A DNA stretch of 64,000 nucleotides from Palsa-506 sp963709075 (GTDB lineage: Bacteria > Actinomycetota > Actinomycetes > Streptosporangiales > Streptosporangiaceae), in assembly GCA_963709075.1 (NCBI GenBank), contig CAVPUY010000005.1, positions 682,001 to 746,000 on the forward strand. The letters run 5' to 3'. Below the pieces are notes generated by a model. It worked only from the letters and a program-made list of their open reading frames with translations. It ran no database searches and had not been told where the DNA came from. Shown one piece after another: positions 48,327-56,800 of this stretch (within the stretch, counting starts at the first letter, position 1; each line of letters begins with the position of its first letter). The position numbers and the translations under genes are program-made.

Positions 48327-49374
48327 GCCCCCGCGACCAGCTGCGCGTCGTCCTGCGCGGCCGGCGTGCCCTGGCCGGCGTCCAGCTGGTACTCGGCCGG
48401 GCACCTCGATGTCGTAGAGCCTGGCCGCGTTCAGGCCGAGGATCTTCTTCTTGCCCGCCGTGCCAAGCCGCGGGTAGTCGGAGAACTCGTCACTGGGGTA
48501 GTCCCAGTCGACGAAGCCCTCGATCTGCCACTTGGGCTCCCAGATCCCGTAGTCGCTGCCGAAGGTCATCTTGTCCTCGCCGACCCAGAACAGCAGCTCG
48601 CCCATGACCTTGGCGAAGAACTTCGGCCTGGCGTGCATCAGCCCGCCGATGACCACGGACAGGCCCGCGTACACGTTCGGCTCCTGCGTCGCCATGAAGC
48701 AGAAGTCCTCGATCCGGGGCAGCCCGACGTGCTCGACGATGAAGTTCAGGTCCGGGAAGTCGGTCGCGGCGTGGTCCACGTCGGACACGTCGAACGCGTC
48801 CTTGTCCAGCGGCCAGATCGTCGGGCCCTTGTGCACGTGGATGTTCTTGATGCCGAGTTCCTGGCAGGCCTCCAGGTACCGGTAGGCGCCGGGGTCGGAC
48901 AGCTTCCAGCCGCGGGAGCCGTTGTTCCACTCGGCGGTGTAGAGCTTGACGCCCTTGGAGCCGTAGGTCTCCACGTTGCGCTTGAGCGTCTCCAGGCCCA
49001 GGTCGCCGTCGCGGGGGTCCCAGCGGGTGTTGTACTCGAACTTGCCCGGGTGCTTCTTGCCCATCTCGGCGTTGCGCTCGGTGGTGTTGAAGCCCTCCTT
49101 GTACCACTCCTTCAGGTACGTGGGCTGGAACACGGCGTGGTCGACGTAGCCGTCCTCGAAGACGTCCTTCATCAGGTCGTCCTCGGAGTACTTCTGGAAG
49201 TGCTCGATGCGTCCAGTGCGTTTCCGGCGGCCCGAGGCCCTGGTAGGCGTGGAAGCACTCGATCCAGCCCTTGGCGTACTGCTCGGCGCCGGGCACCCAG
49301 TTGTCCGGGGCGGCGTTCCAGTAGTGCATATGACTATCGACAACGAAGTACTTCTCGCCATCCTTCTCGTACAC
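48323..49374 (-). CDS. Amidohydrolase-2 family protein in monooxygenase operon, two frameshifts
   Basis: About 350 residues. Metal motif DSHMHYW near the N-terminus, IHVHKGPTIWPLD, FIVEHVGLPRIEDF and TFGSDYGIWEPKW with the metal Asp show an ACMSD-like TIM barrel. +1 shifts near 49215 and 48405; the natural end EYQLDAGQGTPAAQDDAQL stops at 48323 within the next start. GTG 49374 has GAGGAGG upstream. Genes of this family accompany propane/acetone monooxygenases, but their reaction is not established. Confidence 0.88.
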
Positions 49375-49399
49375 TGGTGCCTCCTCGTGGGCCGGATAC

Positions 49400-49415
49400 G
49401 ATCAAGAAGTTGATC
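49400..49415. repeat. Short inverted repeat upstream of the amidohydrolase
   Basis: GATCAA-GAAG-TTGATC has perfect 6-bp arms, 26 bp before the amidohydrolase start. It may be an internal regulatory site. Confidence 0.3.
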
Positions 49416-49435
49416 AATAGCGTCGTGACGGCGGC

Positions 49436-49491
49436 GGGCCCAGCGGCCGCTGGTGCCGCGAATCGCTGGTTCCAGCAGACCCGCTGGGCCC
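49436..49491 (-). repeat. Internal hairpin between prmD and amidohydrolase genes
   Basis: GGGCCCAGCGG (49436-49446) and CCGCTGGGCCC (49481-49491) are perfect 11-bp arms around a 34-nt loop that itself contains CAGCGGCCGCTG. It lies in the largest gap within the operon downstream of prmA (131 bp) and could attenuate or process the transcript after the monooxygenase subunits. Confidence 0.5.
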
Positions 49492-49505
49492 GGCTACCGC
49501 AAGGC

Positions 49506-49874
49506 CTAACTGGCGGTCAGATCGAAGTCGATGTACTCGGCCGCGTCCTCGGGGTTCGCGAACATGATCGTCCGGTCGTCCTCGTGGATCATCCGGCCGT
49601 AGTGCGTCGACATGTTCTCCTCGAACTCGGCGGCGTCGAAGTAGCCGGGCTCCTCGCCGAGCGCCTCGGAGATCTCGTCGTAGACAACGTCCATCCGCCG
49701 GACCGCGTCGACCCGGATCATCGACGGCAGCGGCGTCACCGTCACGTTGGACTCGGTGCTCATGACCTGGGCCACGACCGCGCCGACCTGATTGTTCATC
49801 AGGGTGAATCCGCACATGTTGGACGCCGTGTTGTCGGACTTGAACGGGCTTTCCGCCGTCGTGAAGGTGGTCAT
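49506..49874 (-). CDS. prmD: Di-iron monooxygenase coupling/regulatory protein
   Basis: 122 residues, intact, MmoB/DmpM family. It contains SNMCGFTLMNNQVGAVVAQV, VTVTPLPSMIRVD and acidic segments (EEPGYFDAAEFEENM). The protein carries no cofactor; it binds the hydroxylase and couples electron transfer to substrate oxidation. ATG 49874 overlaps the prmC stop (ATGA) and has GAAGGAGC upstream. Confidence 0.93.
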   Translation of the reverse strand: MTTFTTAESPFKSDNTASNMCGFTLMNNQVGAVVAQVMSTESNVTVTPLPSMIRVDAVRRMDVVYDEISEALGEEPGYFDAAEFEENMSTHYGRMIHEDDRTIMFANPEDAAEYIDFDLTAS

Positions 49875-51041
49875 TGCGCCAGCTCCTTCGGTGTTTCCAG
49901 CCGCAGATCGGACAGGATGCCCCGGAACCGGTGCTTGGCCGCGTCCAGGCCATCCTCGAAGCGAGGCGGCTTCGCGTCGGGCTGCGACCAGAGCGGCTGC
50001 AGCGCGCGCGACGCGGCGATGGCCCGCGGCACCCAGGTCGGACAGCCACTGCTGCAGCTGCGCCTTGTTGTGGTCGGCGAACTCGCGGTCGGCGGTCAGC
50101 AGCTCGAACATCGCGATCGTGTACCGCAGGTCCCGCTCGGCGAAGTCGTACTCCTCCGCGCCGACCACCGTGGGCGTGACGAAGTCGCCGTTGCGCGGCG
50201 CGGCATGCTGCACCAGCTGGCTGCGGAACAGCTCGCCGACCAGCGGCTCGAAGATCACGTTCGCCGCGAAGATGGCCTCGCACCAGTCGTCGATGGCGGT
50301 GAGCCGCTCGGCGGTCTCCCGCACGCCCTGCCACGCCGGGTCGCTGTTCCAGGTCTCGATGTGCGCGGCGCCGTCGAAGCCGTCGATCTCCTCGCTCAGC
50401 GTCAGGTTGTAGAGCGCGAGGTCCTGGGCCGCCCGGATCCGGTGCATGCTGTTCACCGAGATCGCGTTGTTGTGCATGTTGGTCGGCGCCCGCCGGTTGG
50501 CGTTCGCGAACAGGTAAAGCCCGAGCCCGTGGTCGACGTGCATCCAGGCGCCGACGTTGCGCTCGACGAAGCGTACCCAGTTCGGGTTCCACTGCTCGAA
50601 CGCCTTGGACTGCCTGGCCGCGTCGACGTTCTGGTTGAGCTGCCGCACCACGTTCGAGTTGTACCGGTAGAAGGTGAGCTCCCACTCCTCGTTCGGGTCG
50701 CGGAACTCGTGCCAGCCGAGCGCGGGCCAGTCGTAGCCCTTGCCGCCGGAGCCGGGGAAGCGCTCGGGCTCGGGCCGGTCGGAGCCCCACGCCTTGAGCG
50801 CCGTCCAGTCCAGCGGGTAGCCGCCACGGCCGTCGGAGAACCCGTACAGCCAGCCCTGGGCGAGGTAGTGCCGCGGATCCGGCTGGACCTCGACCGTCAC
50901 GTCCTCGTAGTGGGACTGCTTGCGCTTCTTCGGCGTGTAGTAGTTGAACCTGCGCGCGTTCGAGTCAGGAAATTCCTTGGCGCCGGCCTCCGCGTCGGTG
51001 AAGACGGGCTTGGGCAAGCTGCGTTCTTCTGAGGTCGTCAT
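49871..51041 (-). CDS. prmC: Di-iron monooxygenase hydroxylase small (beta) subunit, one frameshift
   Basis: About 390 residues. SNARRFNYYTPKKRKQSHYE, RHYLAQGWLYGF, WELTFYRYNSNVVRQL and LYLFANANRRAPTNMHNNAI match the Prm/Mim beta subunit, which lacks iron ligands and scaffolds the alpha subunit. One extra C near 50035 (GAC-C-TGG) shifts +1 to WVPRAIAASRALQPLWSQPD and the end LRLETPKELAQ at 49871. ATG 51041 follows a GAGAGAG element. Confidence 0.93.
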
Positions 51042-51123
51042 CAGATCTCTCTCTCATCTTCGAGTCCCGCCGATGTCGCCACCGGGTGAGCCGCCAGTCG
51101 AACTGGATGGGTCTGCCGCCTCC

Positions 51124-52173
51124 TCACTGCTGCGGGTCAGCGGTCGTGGTGAACTTGTCGTAGTAGATGCGCTTCTCCTCGACGCCCGAGCCTGGCCAGC
51201 AACGGCATCGCGGCCTCCACCATCGGCGGCGGGCCGCAGACGTAGGCGTGCGCGTCCTTGACCGCGCCTGCCAGCCGCTGGACCACGTCGGTGATCAGCC
51301 CGGTCTCGCCGTCCCAGCCGTCGCCGTCGGCCGGTTCGGACAGCGCGGGCACGTACCTGAAGCCGGGGAGTTTTTCCTCGAGGCCGCGCAACTCCTGCTC
51401 GAAGCAGAGGTCCTTGCGCCCGCGGGCCCCGTAGTAATAGGTGGCTTTTCGCTGGATTCCCCGCTCGGCCATCGAGCGGAGCAGCGAGAGGATCGGCGCC
51501 ATGCCGGCCCCGCCGCCGACGAAGACCAGCTCTCGTCTCGAAGCCCTCCCGCAGCGTGAACACCCCGAACGGGCCGGTCAGCTCCAGCCGGTCGCCGACC
51601 GCGAGGCCGGGTGTCGAGGAAGTGCGAGAACAGCCCGTCGGGATAGATCTTGATGACGAACTCAAGCAGGCCGCCCTCCCGGCTTGACGTGTTCGCCATC
51701 GAGAACGAGCGGGTCTCGTCGGTGCCGGGAACCTTGATGTCCACGTACTGGCCGGGGAAGAACTTGATCTCCTCCGGTTCCACCAGGCGCAGCACCAGGT
51801 GCCGCATGTCGTGCGTGACCGGCTCGTTGGAGACGACCTCGGCCACGGCTTCCTGGATGGGCAGCCCGGACCTGATCATGTCCTCGTCGAAGTTGAGCAG
51901 CTCGATCGTCAGGTCCTCGTACGGGTGCGCCCGGCACAGCAGCGTGAAGCCTTCCTCCTTCTCGTAGTCGGGCAGCGCGAACGTGGAGTACTTGTCGAGC
52001 TCGATGTCCTCGCCCTCGAGCACGAACGACTTGCACGACGAGCACTGGCCTTCCTTGCAGCCGTGCATGAGCATGATTCCCTGCTCGGCGGCGGCCCGCA
52101 GGATGTTCTGCTCCTCGGCCACCTCGATCTCGATGCCGACCGGCTCGAATCGCACGACATGCTTGTCGGCCAT
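51124..52173 (-). CDS. prmB: Di-iron monooxygenase NADH reductase, three frameshifts
   Basis: About 348 residues. An N-terminal plant-type ferredoxin has CKEGQCSSCKSFV plus Cys in TLLCRAHP. The FAD domain has ETRSFSMANTSS; the NAD domain has AYVCGPPPMVEAAM. All three shifts are +1: near 51610 (to GLAVGDRLELTGPFGVF), near 51530 (to MAPILSLLRSMAERG) and near 51190 (to VEEKRIYYDKFTTT), stop 51124. It feeds electrons from NADH to the hydroxylase. Confidence 0.92.
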
Positions 52174-52301
52174 AGCTCCCTCAGGGCTCGGCTAGATCTG
52201 GGCTCGGTGAACAGGACGAACGGGAAGGGGGGCCAGGGCCGGGCCGCTGGCCCCCCTCCGCTACTCGCTGACTCAGCTGCGCGTTAGCTCAGCTGCCCCG
52301 C

Positions 52302-53954
52302 TCAGTCCTGCGCGGGTGCCGGGCGGCCGGCCGGGCCCTGCCGGATGTAGTCGGCGTGGAACGCGGTGCGCTCCTCCGGCGACATCTCGTTCAGGATCAC
52401 GTTCGGGCTCAGCACCGGGCCCATCCGGCGCAGGTGGTCCAGCGTCCACATCTTCTTCGGGTCCAGGTTCAGGTGCGGCTGCGCGGTCATCGTCTTGCCG
52501 TCGTCACGCACGTAGCCCATGTCGGTGACGACGTCGGCCCAGTTCCAGCCGTGGTACAGGGTCTCCCACTCGCGCTTGCCGATCAGCTGGCCCATGTTCG
52601 GCGTCTCCCGGCCCTGGTAGGTCGGGCGGAACGCGGTCACGTCGGTCCAGCGGCATTCCTCGTGGCAGTACGTGCGGACCTGGCCGTCGACCTCGTCCAT
52701 CACCATGTCCTCGCGGACCAGGCACGGAACCATGCAGGTCCAGCACCGGTGCGGGTACACGTAGTCGACGTTCTCGGCCACGATCGGGTGGTGCCCGTTC
52801 GGCATCGACAGCCGGTTGTAGTTCTCCCACCACTTACCGTACTTGTCGTACCAGCCCGGGTACTTGTACTCGAACCACTCGAAGTCCTTGTCGGTCATCG
52901 GGTCGATCCGCCAGTAGTTGGCGAGCCAGCCGGTGGCGAAGAACTGCGCGACCTCGTGCACGTAGCCCTTGTTCCAGATCTGGTTCCAGGCTTCCTCGAT
53001 CAGGTCATGCGGGATGACCAGGCCGTACTTCTCCAGCGGCACGAGGTAGCTGCGGTAGTAGTCGTCGTAGATCCAGCGCCGCCACATCTCGGCGTAGGAC
53101 TCGCGGTCCTTCCTTCGGTCCTTGGTGCCGTACTCGATGAACGTGCCGATCGCCGCGTCGACCACCCGGTGGTTGTTCCACCAGGCGTACCGCAGGTCGC
53201 GCTCGAGCAGCTGGTGGTTGCCCTCGTCCGACAGCGCCATCAGCAGCGTCGCGTAGCCGTTGCTGATGTGCCGGGACTCGTCCGACTGCACCGAGTGGAA
53301 CACCGTCGGCAGCAGGTAGTCGCCGTTCGCCGCGGCCTCGGCGGGCATGGCCACGAACAGCGTGTTCGTGAACGCCGTCTCGGCCACGATGGTCAGGTAG
53401 ATGCTCGCCGCGGTGATCGCGTCACCGGTGATGAAGCCCTCGGCGAACTGCCGGCCGATGGTGCCGCAGTAGTCGTTGTGGAAGTTGCGCAGGCTGTTGT
53501 TGAAGCCCGCCGGGTCGATGTAGTTGTTCATGTACAGGCGCTTGAGGTTCTGCTGGATCGTCGAGTGCCTGACCTCGTCGATCATCTGGATCGCCTGGCC
53601 GTTGTGCAGCTCAGGGTTGGGCACCGTGCGGAACAGCAGCGGCATCGCCCGGGCGGCCGAGACCTCCGGCAGCGGGATGATCGACAGGAACAGCTTCTGC
53701 CACTCCAGCCAGCGCTCCTGCACCTGGCGGAACATGTTGCCGCGGATCGCGCCGTCGGACGCTCCGTAGACGCGGTGGTCCTTCTCCTCCTGCATCGGGA
53801 AGTAGGAGCGCAGGACCTGCTTGAGGGGGTCCTTCTTCTGCGACTTCTCGAACGTGTAGTCCGTGCCGTACTGCGATACCGGCTCGTGGTACTGCGGTTC
53901 CCAGGACAGTTCCTGGATCTTCTGGTGCGCCTTGGCTACGCTCTGGCGACTCAT
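52302..53954 (-). CDS. prmA: Di-iron monooxygenase hydroxylase large (alpha) subunit, propane/acetone type
   Basis: 550 residues, intact. All six carboxylate/His iron ligands can be placed: Glu97, Glu127-x2-His130 (MIDEVRHST), Glu192 (VAETAFTN) and Glu226-x2-His229 (QSDESRHIS). YRSYLVPLEKYGL and CWTCMVPCLVREDM are typical of Prm/Mim alpha subunits, which are close to each other; sequence alone cannot say whether propane, acetone, phenol or a cyclic ether is the best substrate. ATG 53954 follows GAGGGAG. The 212-bp leader contains one copy of the TCTCA-N3-TGAGA palindrome. Confidence 0.95.
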   Translation of the reverse strand: MSRQSVAKAHQKIQELSWEPQYHEPVSQYGTDYTFEKSQKKDPLKQVLRSYFPMQEEKDHRVYGASDGAIRGNMFRQVQERWLEWQKLFLSIIPLPEVSAARAMPLLFRTVPNPELHNGQAIQMIDEVRHSTIQQNLKRLYMNNYIDPAGFNNSLRNFHNDYCGTIGRQFAEGFITGDAITAASIYLTIVAETAFTNTLFVAMPAEAAANGDYLLPTVFHSVQSDESRHISNGYATLLMALSDEGNHQLLERDLRYAWWNNHRVVDAAIGTFIEYGTKDRRKDRESYAEMWRRWIYDDYYRSYLVPLEKYGLVIPHDLIEEAWNQIWNKGYVHEVAQFFATGWLANYWRIDPMTDKDFEWFEYKYPGWYDKYGKWWENYNRLSMPNGHHPIVAENVDYVYPHRCWTCMVPCLVREDMVMDEVDGQVRTYCHEECRWTDVTAFRPTYQGRETPNMGQLIGKREWETLYHGWNWADVVTDMGYVRDDGKTMTAQPHLNLDPKKMWTLDHLRRMGPVLSPNVILNEMSPEERTAFHADYIRQGPAGRPAPAQD

Positions 53955-54112
53955 TCCACTCCCTCACCCTTCACTCGGGTCGGCTGAGACAGCCCGCCTG
54001 CAGCCCCTTGACCTTCTTTCCGGCGACGGCCCCTCACCTCGCCGGCGGACGTGCGTTTACCCGCCCGAAACTTCTCCTGGCCCGATCAGACCCCGGCTAG
54101 CGGCCTCGTGGG

Positions 54113-54129
54113 CTCTCAACATGAGACAC
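54113..54129. promoter_or_regulatory. Regulator-binding palindrome, copy 1 (before prmA)
   Basis: CTCTCAACATGAGACAC contains the palindrome TCTCA-ACA-TGAGA (54114-54126), about 160 bp before prmA and beyond the end of the small upstream gene. The same 16-bp sequence TCTCAACATGAGACAC recurs at 54555-54570. Confidence 0.65.
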
Positions 54130-54166
54130 CAGCCGCCGATCCGGCAAAATGCTGGTCATCAGCGGG

Positions 54167-54487
54167 TCAGCGGTCGCCGAAGAAGGCGCTCCTGATCTCG
54201 GCCAGGTGCTGCTTGACGTCCTGCGATACCTGGCGGTTCCCCTCCGGCGCCGGGCGGATGCCCATGGCCTCGAGCAGCAGCGCCGCCGGCGGCCCCGGGT
54301 CGCCGGTCGCGCCGAGGATCGGGTGCAGGCCCTCGTCCGCCAGGTGGTGAAACACGAGATTGACGATGCTCCAGGGGTTATAGGTCTCATCCTGGTGCTC
54401 GCCGTGCTGCTGATTCTGCTGCTGGTCCTGCTGCTCGGCGTGCTGGTGGTTCTGCTGCTGGTCCTGCTGCTCATCGGGACGGTTCAT
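54167..54487 (-). CDS. Small Gln/His-rich protein heading the monooxygenase operon
   Basis: 106 residues. The first 35 are Gln, His, Asp and Glu in short repeats (DQQQNHQHAEQQ). The rest forms a compact domain (NPWSIVNLVFHHLADEGLHP, LLLEAMGIRPAPEGNRQ, VKQHLAEIRSAFFG). ATG 54487 has AGGAGG just upstream, supporting a real gene. It is the first gene transcribed away from the regulator, with prmA 212 bp downstream. No function is recognised; the His/Gln tail could bind metal, which is inference only. Confidence 0.7.
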   Translation of the reverse strand: MNRPDEQQDQQQNHQHAEQQDQQQNQQHGEHQDETYNPWSIVNLVFHHLADEGLHPILGATGDPGPPAALLLEAMGIRPAPEGNRQVSQDVKQHLAEIRSAFFGDR

Positions 54488-54553
54488 CGTGCACCTCCTG
54501 GCTGGCTGTGGACGCAGACTGGGGCATCAAATGGCGCTCCGGCCAAGAAAGCG

Positions 54554-54570
54554 GTCTCAACATGAGACAC
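54554..54570. promoter_or_regulatory. Regulator-binding palindrome, copy 2 (divergent promoter)
   Basis: GTCTCA-ACA-TGAGAC is a perfect 15-bp palindrome (54554-54568) in the 190-bp gap between the small protein gene and the regulator. Shared exactly over 13 palindromic bases with the site before prmA. Likely operator of the divergent AcoR/MimR-like protein. Confidence 0.7.
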
Positions 54571-54677
54571 ATAGCGGCAAAGTCGTGTTTATCTTGAGAG
54601 AACGACGCAACCCTCATGAGCCACCCCGCGGGCTGGCCCGGCCTGTGAGAGCGGTACCGGGAAGCAGGGAGGCGCCC

Positions 54678-56582
54678 ATGTCGCCAGGAGCATCCCAGCC
54701 ATCGGACTTGACTGGCCGTGGCGCGACTGAGCGTGCGCCGACTGGCCGTGCCGCGACCGGCCGCGGCCGGCTGGCCAGGACCAGGGACCGGATCCTGACC
54801 GGCGGGGACCGGCTGGCCAAGACCAGGGAGCGGTTCCTCACCGCCGAGCCGATCGAGCCGGACCAGGTGCGCGACACGATCCTGGCGTCGTGGTGGCGAT
54901 CCCGGCGGTGGAATGTCGCGGCTGACCACATCGATCTGTCCTATGTCCGGGATCCTGACCTGGACACCCCGCTGACCCGCAGTGCCCTGCCGGTGCTGCG
55001 GAACCTCCGCGAGCACCTGGAGGGCCAGCCGATCAGCGTGATCCTCACCGACGCGGCCGGCGTGGTGCTCACCAGGCTGGCGGCCGATCATGATCTGGAC
55101 CGGCACCTGGACAGCGTGCAGCTGGCCCCGGGATTCAGCTACGCCGAGGAGTTCGTCGGCACCAACGGGATCGGCACGGCGCTGGAGGGCGGCCGGCCGA
55201 TGCACGTGTTCGGCCACGAGCATTACGCGGAGAACCTCGAGGATCTCGCCTGCGCCGGGGTGCCGATCCACCACCCGATCTCCGGCAAGACGGTCGGCGC
55301 GGTTGACCTGACCTGCTGGCGCAAGGACGCCGACGCGCTGCTCATCGCGCTCGCGAAGACCACGGCGGACCAGATCACCCAGGCACTGCTCACCGGCAGC
55401 GGCGAGCGCGAGTTCGTGCTGCTGCAGGAGTACCTGAGGGCCTGCAAGCGAACCGCGGGAATCGTGCTCGCGCTGAACAACGACGTCGTGATGATGAACG
55501 ACTACGCCCGGCAGGTGCTCGACCCCGCGGATCAGGTGGTGCTGCTCGGGCAGGCGGCCGAGGCGCTGGCCAGCCGGCATCCGGGCGCGGTGGTGGTCGA
55601 GCTGCCCACCGGCGTCAGGGCGCGGATCCATTGCCGCCCGGTACCCGGCGACGGCCAGGGCGCCGGCGGCGTCGTGCACGTCAAGCTGCTCGAGCCCGGC
55701 ACCAGGCAGGCACAGGAAACCGGATCCGGCACCGGGTCGGTGACCCGGATCTTCCTGCCCGGCGTGGTCGGGACCGGTGCGCTCTGGCTGCGCGGCAGCC
55801 ACCAGGTGGATGCCATCTACGGCTCGGGCGAGTGGCTCGCGCTGCAGGGCGAGCCGGGAACCGGCAAGCTGGCGGTGATCCGGGCGGTGCACCAGCGGCG
55901 CAACCCGGCCGGCCGCCTCCGGGTACTCGACGCCGCCGAAGCGGACGGCCAGGAGTGGCTGGCAGGCGCGTGCCGCGAGCTGCTGGAAAGCGCCGGCAGC
56001 CTGGTGATCCGGCATGTGGACAAGCTCACCGCCCGGCGGCTGCACGCGCTGTCGGCAGCCCTGCAAGAGGCGCAGGCTGCCGGGCAGCAGGACCAGCTGT
56101 GGGTCGCCGTCACGCTGAGCGGGACCCAGGTGAATGACGATCTCGCCGAGCTGCTGCGCTTCTTCCCGAGCACGGTCGAGCTGCCGCCGCTGCGCCATCA
56201 CATCGAGGACCTGCACGAGCTCGTGCCGTTCTTCCTCGCCCGGCTGAACCTGCAGGGGCGGCTGAGCTGCTCGGCCGAGGCGATGCAGTTGCTGCTGCGG
56301 TCCAACTGGCCAGGAAACACCGAGCAGCTCTGGCAGGTGCTGAGACGGGTGGCGCAGCACCGGCGCAGCGGCTCGATCCGCCCCAGCGATCTGCCGCCAG
56401 AGTGCTGGACGGTGAGCCGCCGGCTGCTCAGCCCGCTGGAGTCGATGGAGCGCGACGCGATCGTGCAGAGCCTGCTCGACTACGAGGGCAACAAGGTGAA
56501 GGCAGCCGAGTCGCTCGGCATGTCCAGGGCAACGATCTACCGCAAGATCCACGAATACGGCATCGTCACCCCCGCCAGCTGA
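54678..56582 (+). CDS. AcoR/MimR-like activator (GAF-AAA-Fis)
   Basis: 634 residues. A GAF-like sensor spans about 80-260 (GFSYAEEFVGTNGIGTALEG, AGVPIHHPISGKTVGAVDLT). An AAA-like region has Walker A GEPGTGKL near 390 and a degenerate Walker B (SLVIRHVDKL). A C-terminal Fis helix-turn-helix reads VKAAESLGMSRATIYRKIHE. The sigma-54-contact motif GAFTGA is not seen, in line with actinobacterial MimR/AcoR homologues that work without sigma-54. ATG 54678 has GGGAGG 5 bp upstream; the frame is open further upstream but that reading lacks a good start. Divergent activator of the operon. Confidence 0.9.
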   Translation: MSPGASQPSDLTGRGATERAPTGRAATGRGRLARTRDRILTGGDRLAKTRERFLTAEPIEPDQVRDTILASWWRSRRWNVAADHIDLSYVRDPDLDTPLTRSALPVLRNLREHLEGQPISVILTDAAGVVLTRLAADHDLDRHLDSVQLAPGFSYAEEFVGTNGIGTALEGGRPMHVFGHEHYAENLEDLACAGVPIHHPISGKTVGAVDLTCWRKDADALLIALAKTTADQITQALLTGSGEREFVLLQEYLRACKRTAGIVLALNNDVVMMNDYARQVLDPADQVVLLGQAAEALASRHPGAVVVELPTGVRARIHCRPVPGDGQGAGGVVHVKLLEPGTRQAQETGSGTGSVTRIFLPGVVGTGALWLRGSHQVDAIYGSGEWLALQGEPGTGKLAVIRAVHQRRNPAGRLRVLDAAEADGQEWLAGACRELLESAGSLVIRHVDKLTARRLHALSAALQEAQAAGQQDQLWVAVTLSGTQVNDDLAELLRFFPSTVELPPLRHHIEDLHELVPFFLARLNLQGRLSCSAEAMQLLLRSNWPGNTEQLWQVLRRVAQHRRSGSIRPSDLPPECWTVSRRLLSPLESMERDAIVQSLLDYEGNKVKAAESLGMSRATIYRKIHEYGIVTPAS

Positions 56583-56800
56583 GCGCGGTGGCCTGCGTCT
56601 CCGGCATCATCGCCGGCTTCTTCTGGCCGGAGAACCGGCCGGCATGCCTCCGTTTAGGCTGCTCGTGCCGATGCGGCCCGCACGCATAATCCCGCGGCAG
56701 GTCAACATTTCCGCATTCTGCTGAATCCGGCGGCCATCTTGTGCTCCGCTGTATGTGTCGGGCCGGGTTTGTCCGCTTGCCCGGTTCGTGGGGGTTCTGG
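56583..56800. other. Gap between regulator and membrane-protein genes
   Basis: 218 bp. The middle (about 56690-56740) is relatively AT-rich (CATTTCCGCATTCTGCTGAAT) and may hold the promoter of the next gene. No repeat or operator was recognised. Confidence 0.35.

Noticed and set aside
47271..51032. 1253-codon plus-strand open frame across the monooxygenase operon
   Set aside because: Antisense to six conserved genes and composed of Val/Arg/Leu/His runs; no domain seen.
54471..56552. 693-codon minus-strand frame opposite the activator
   Set aside because: Mirror of the GAF-AAA-Fis gene with no plausible protein features.
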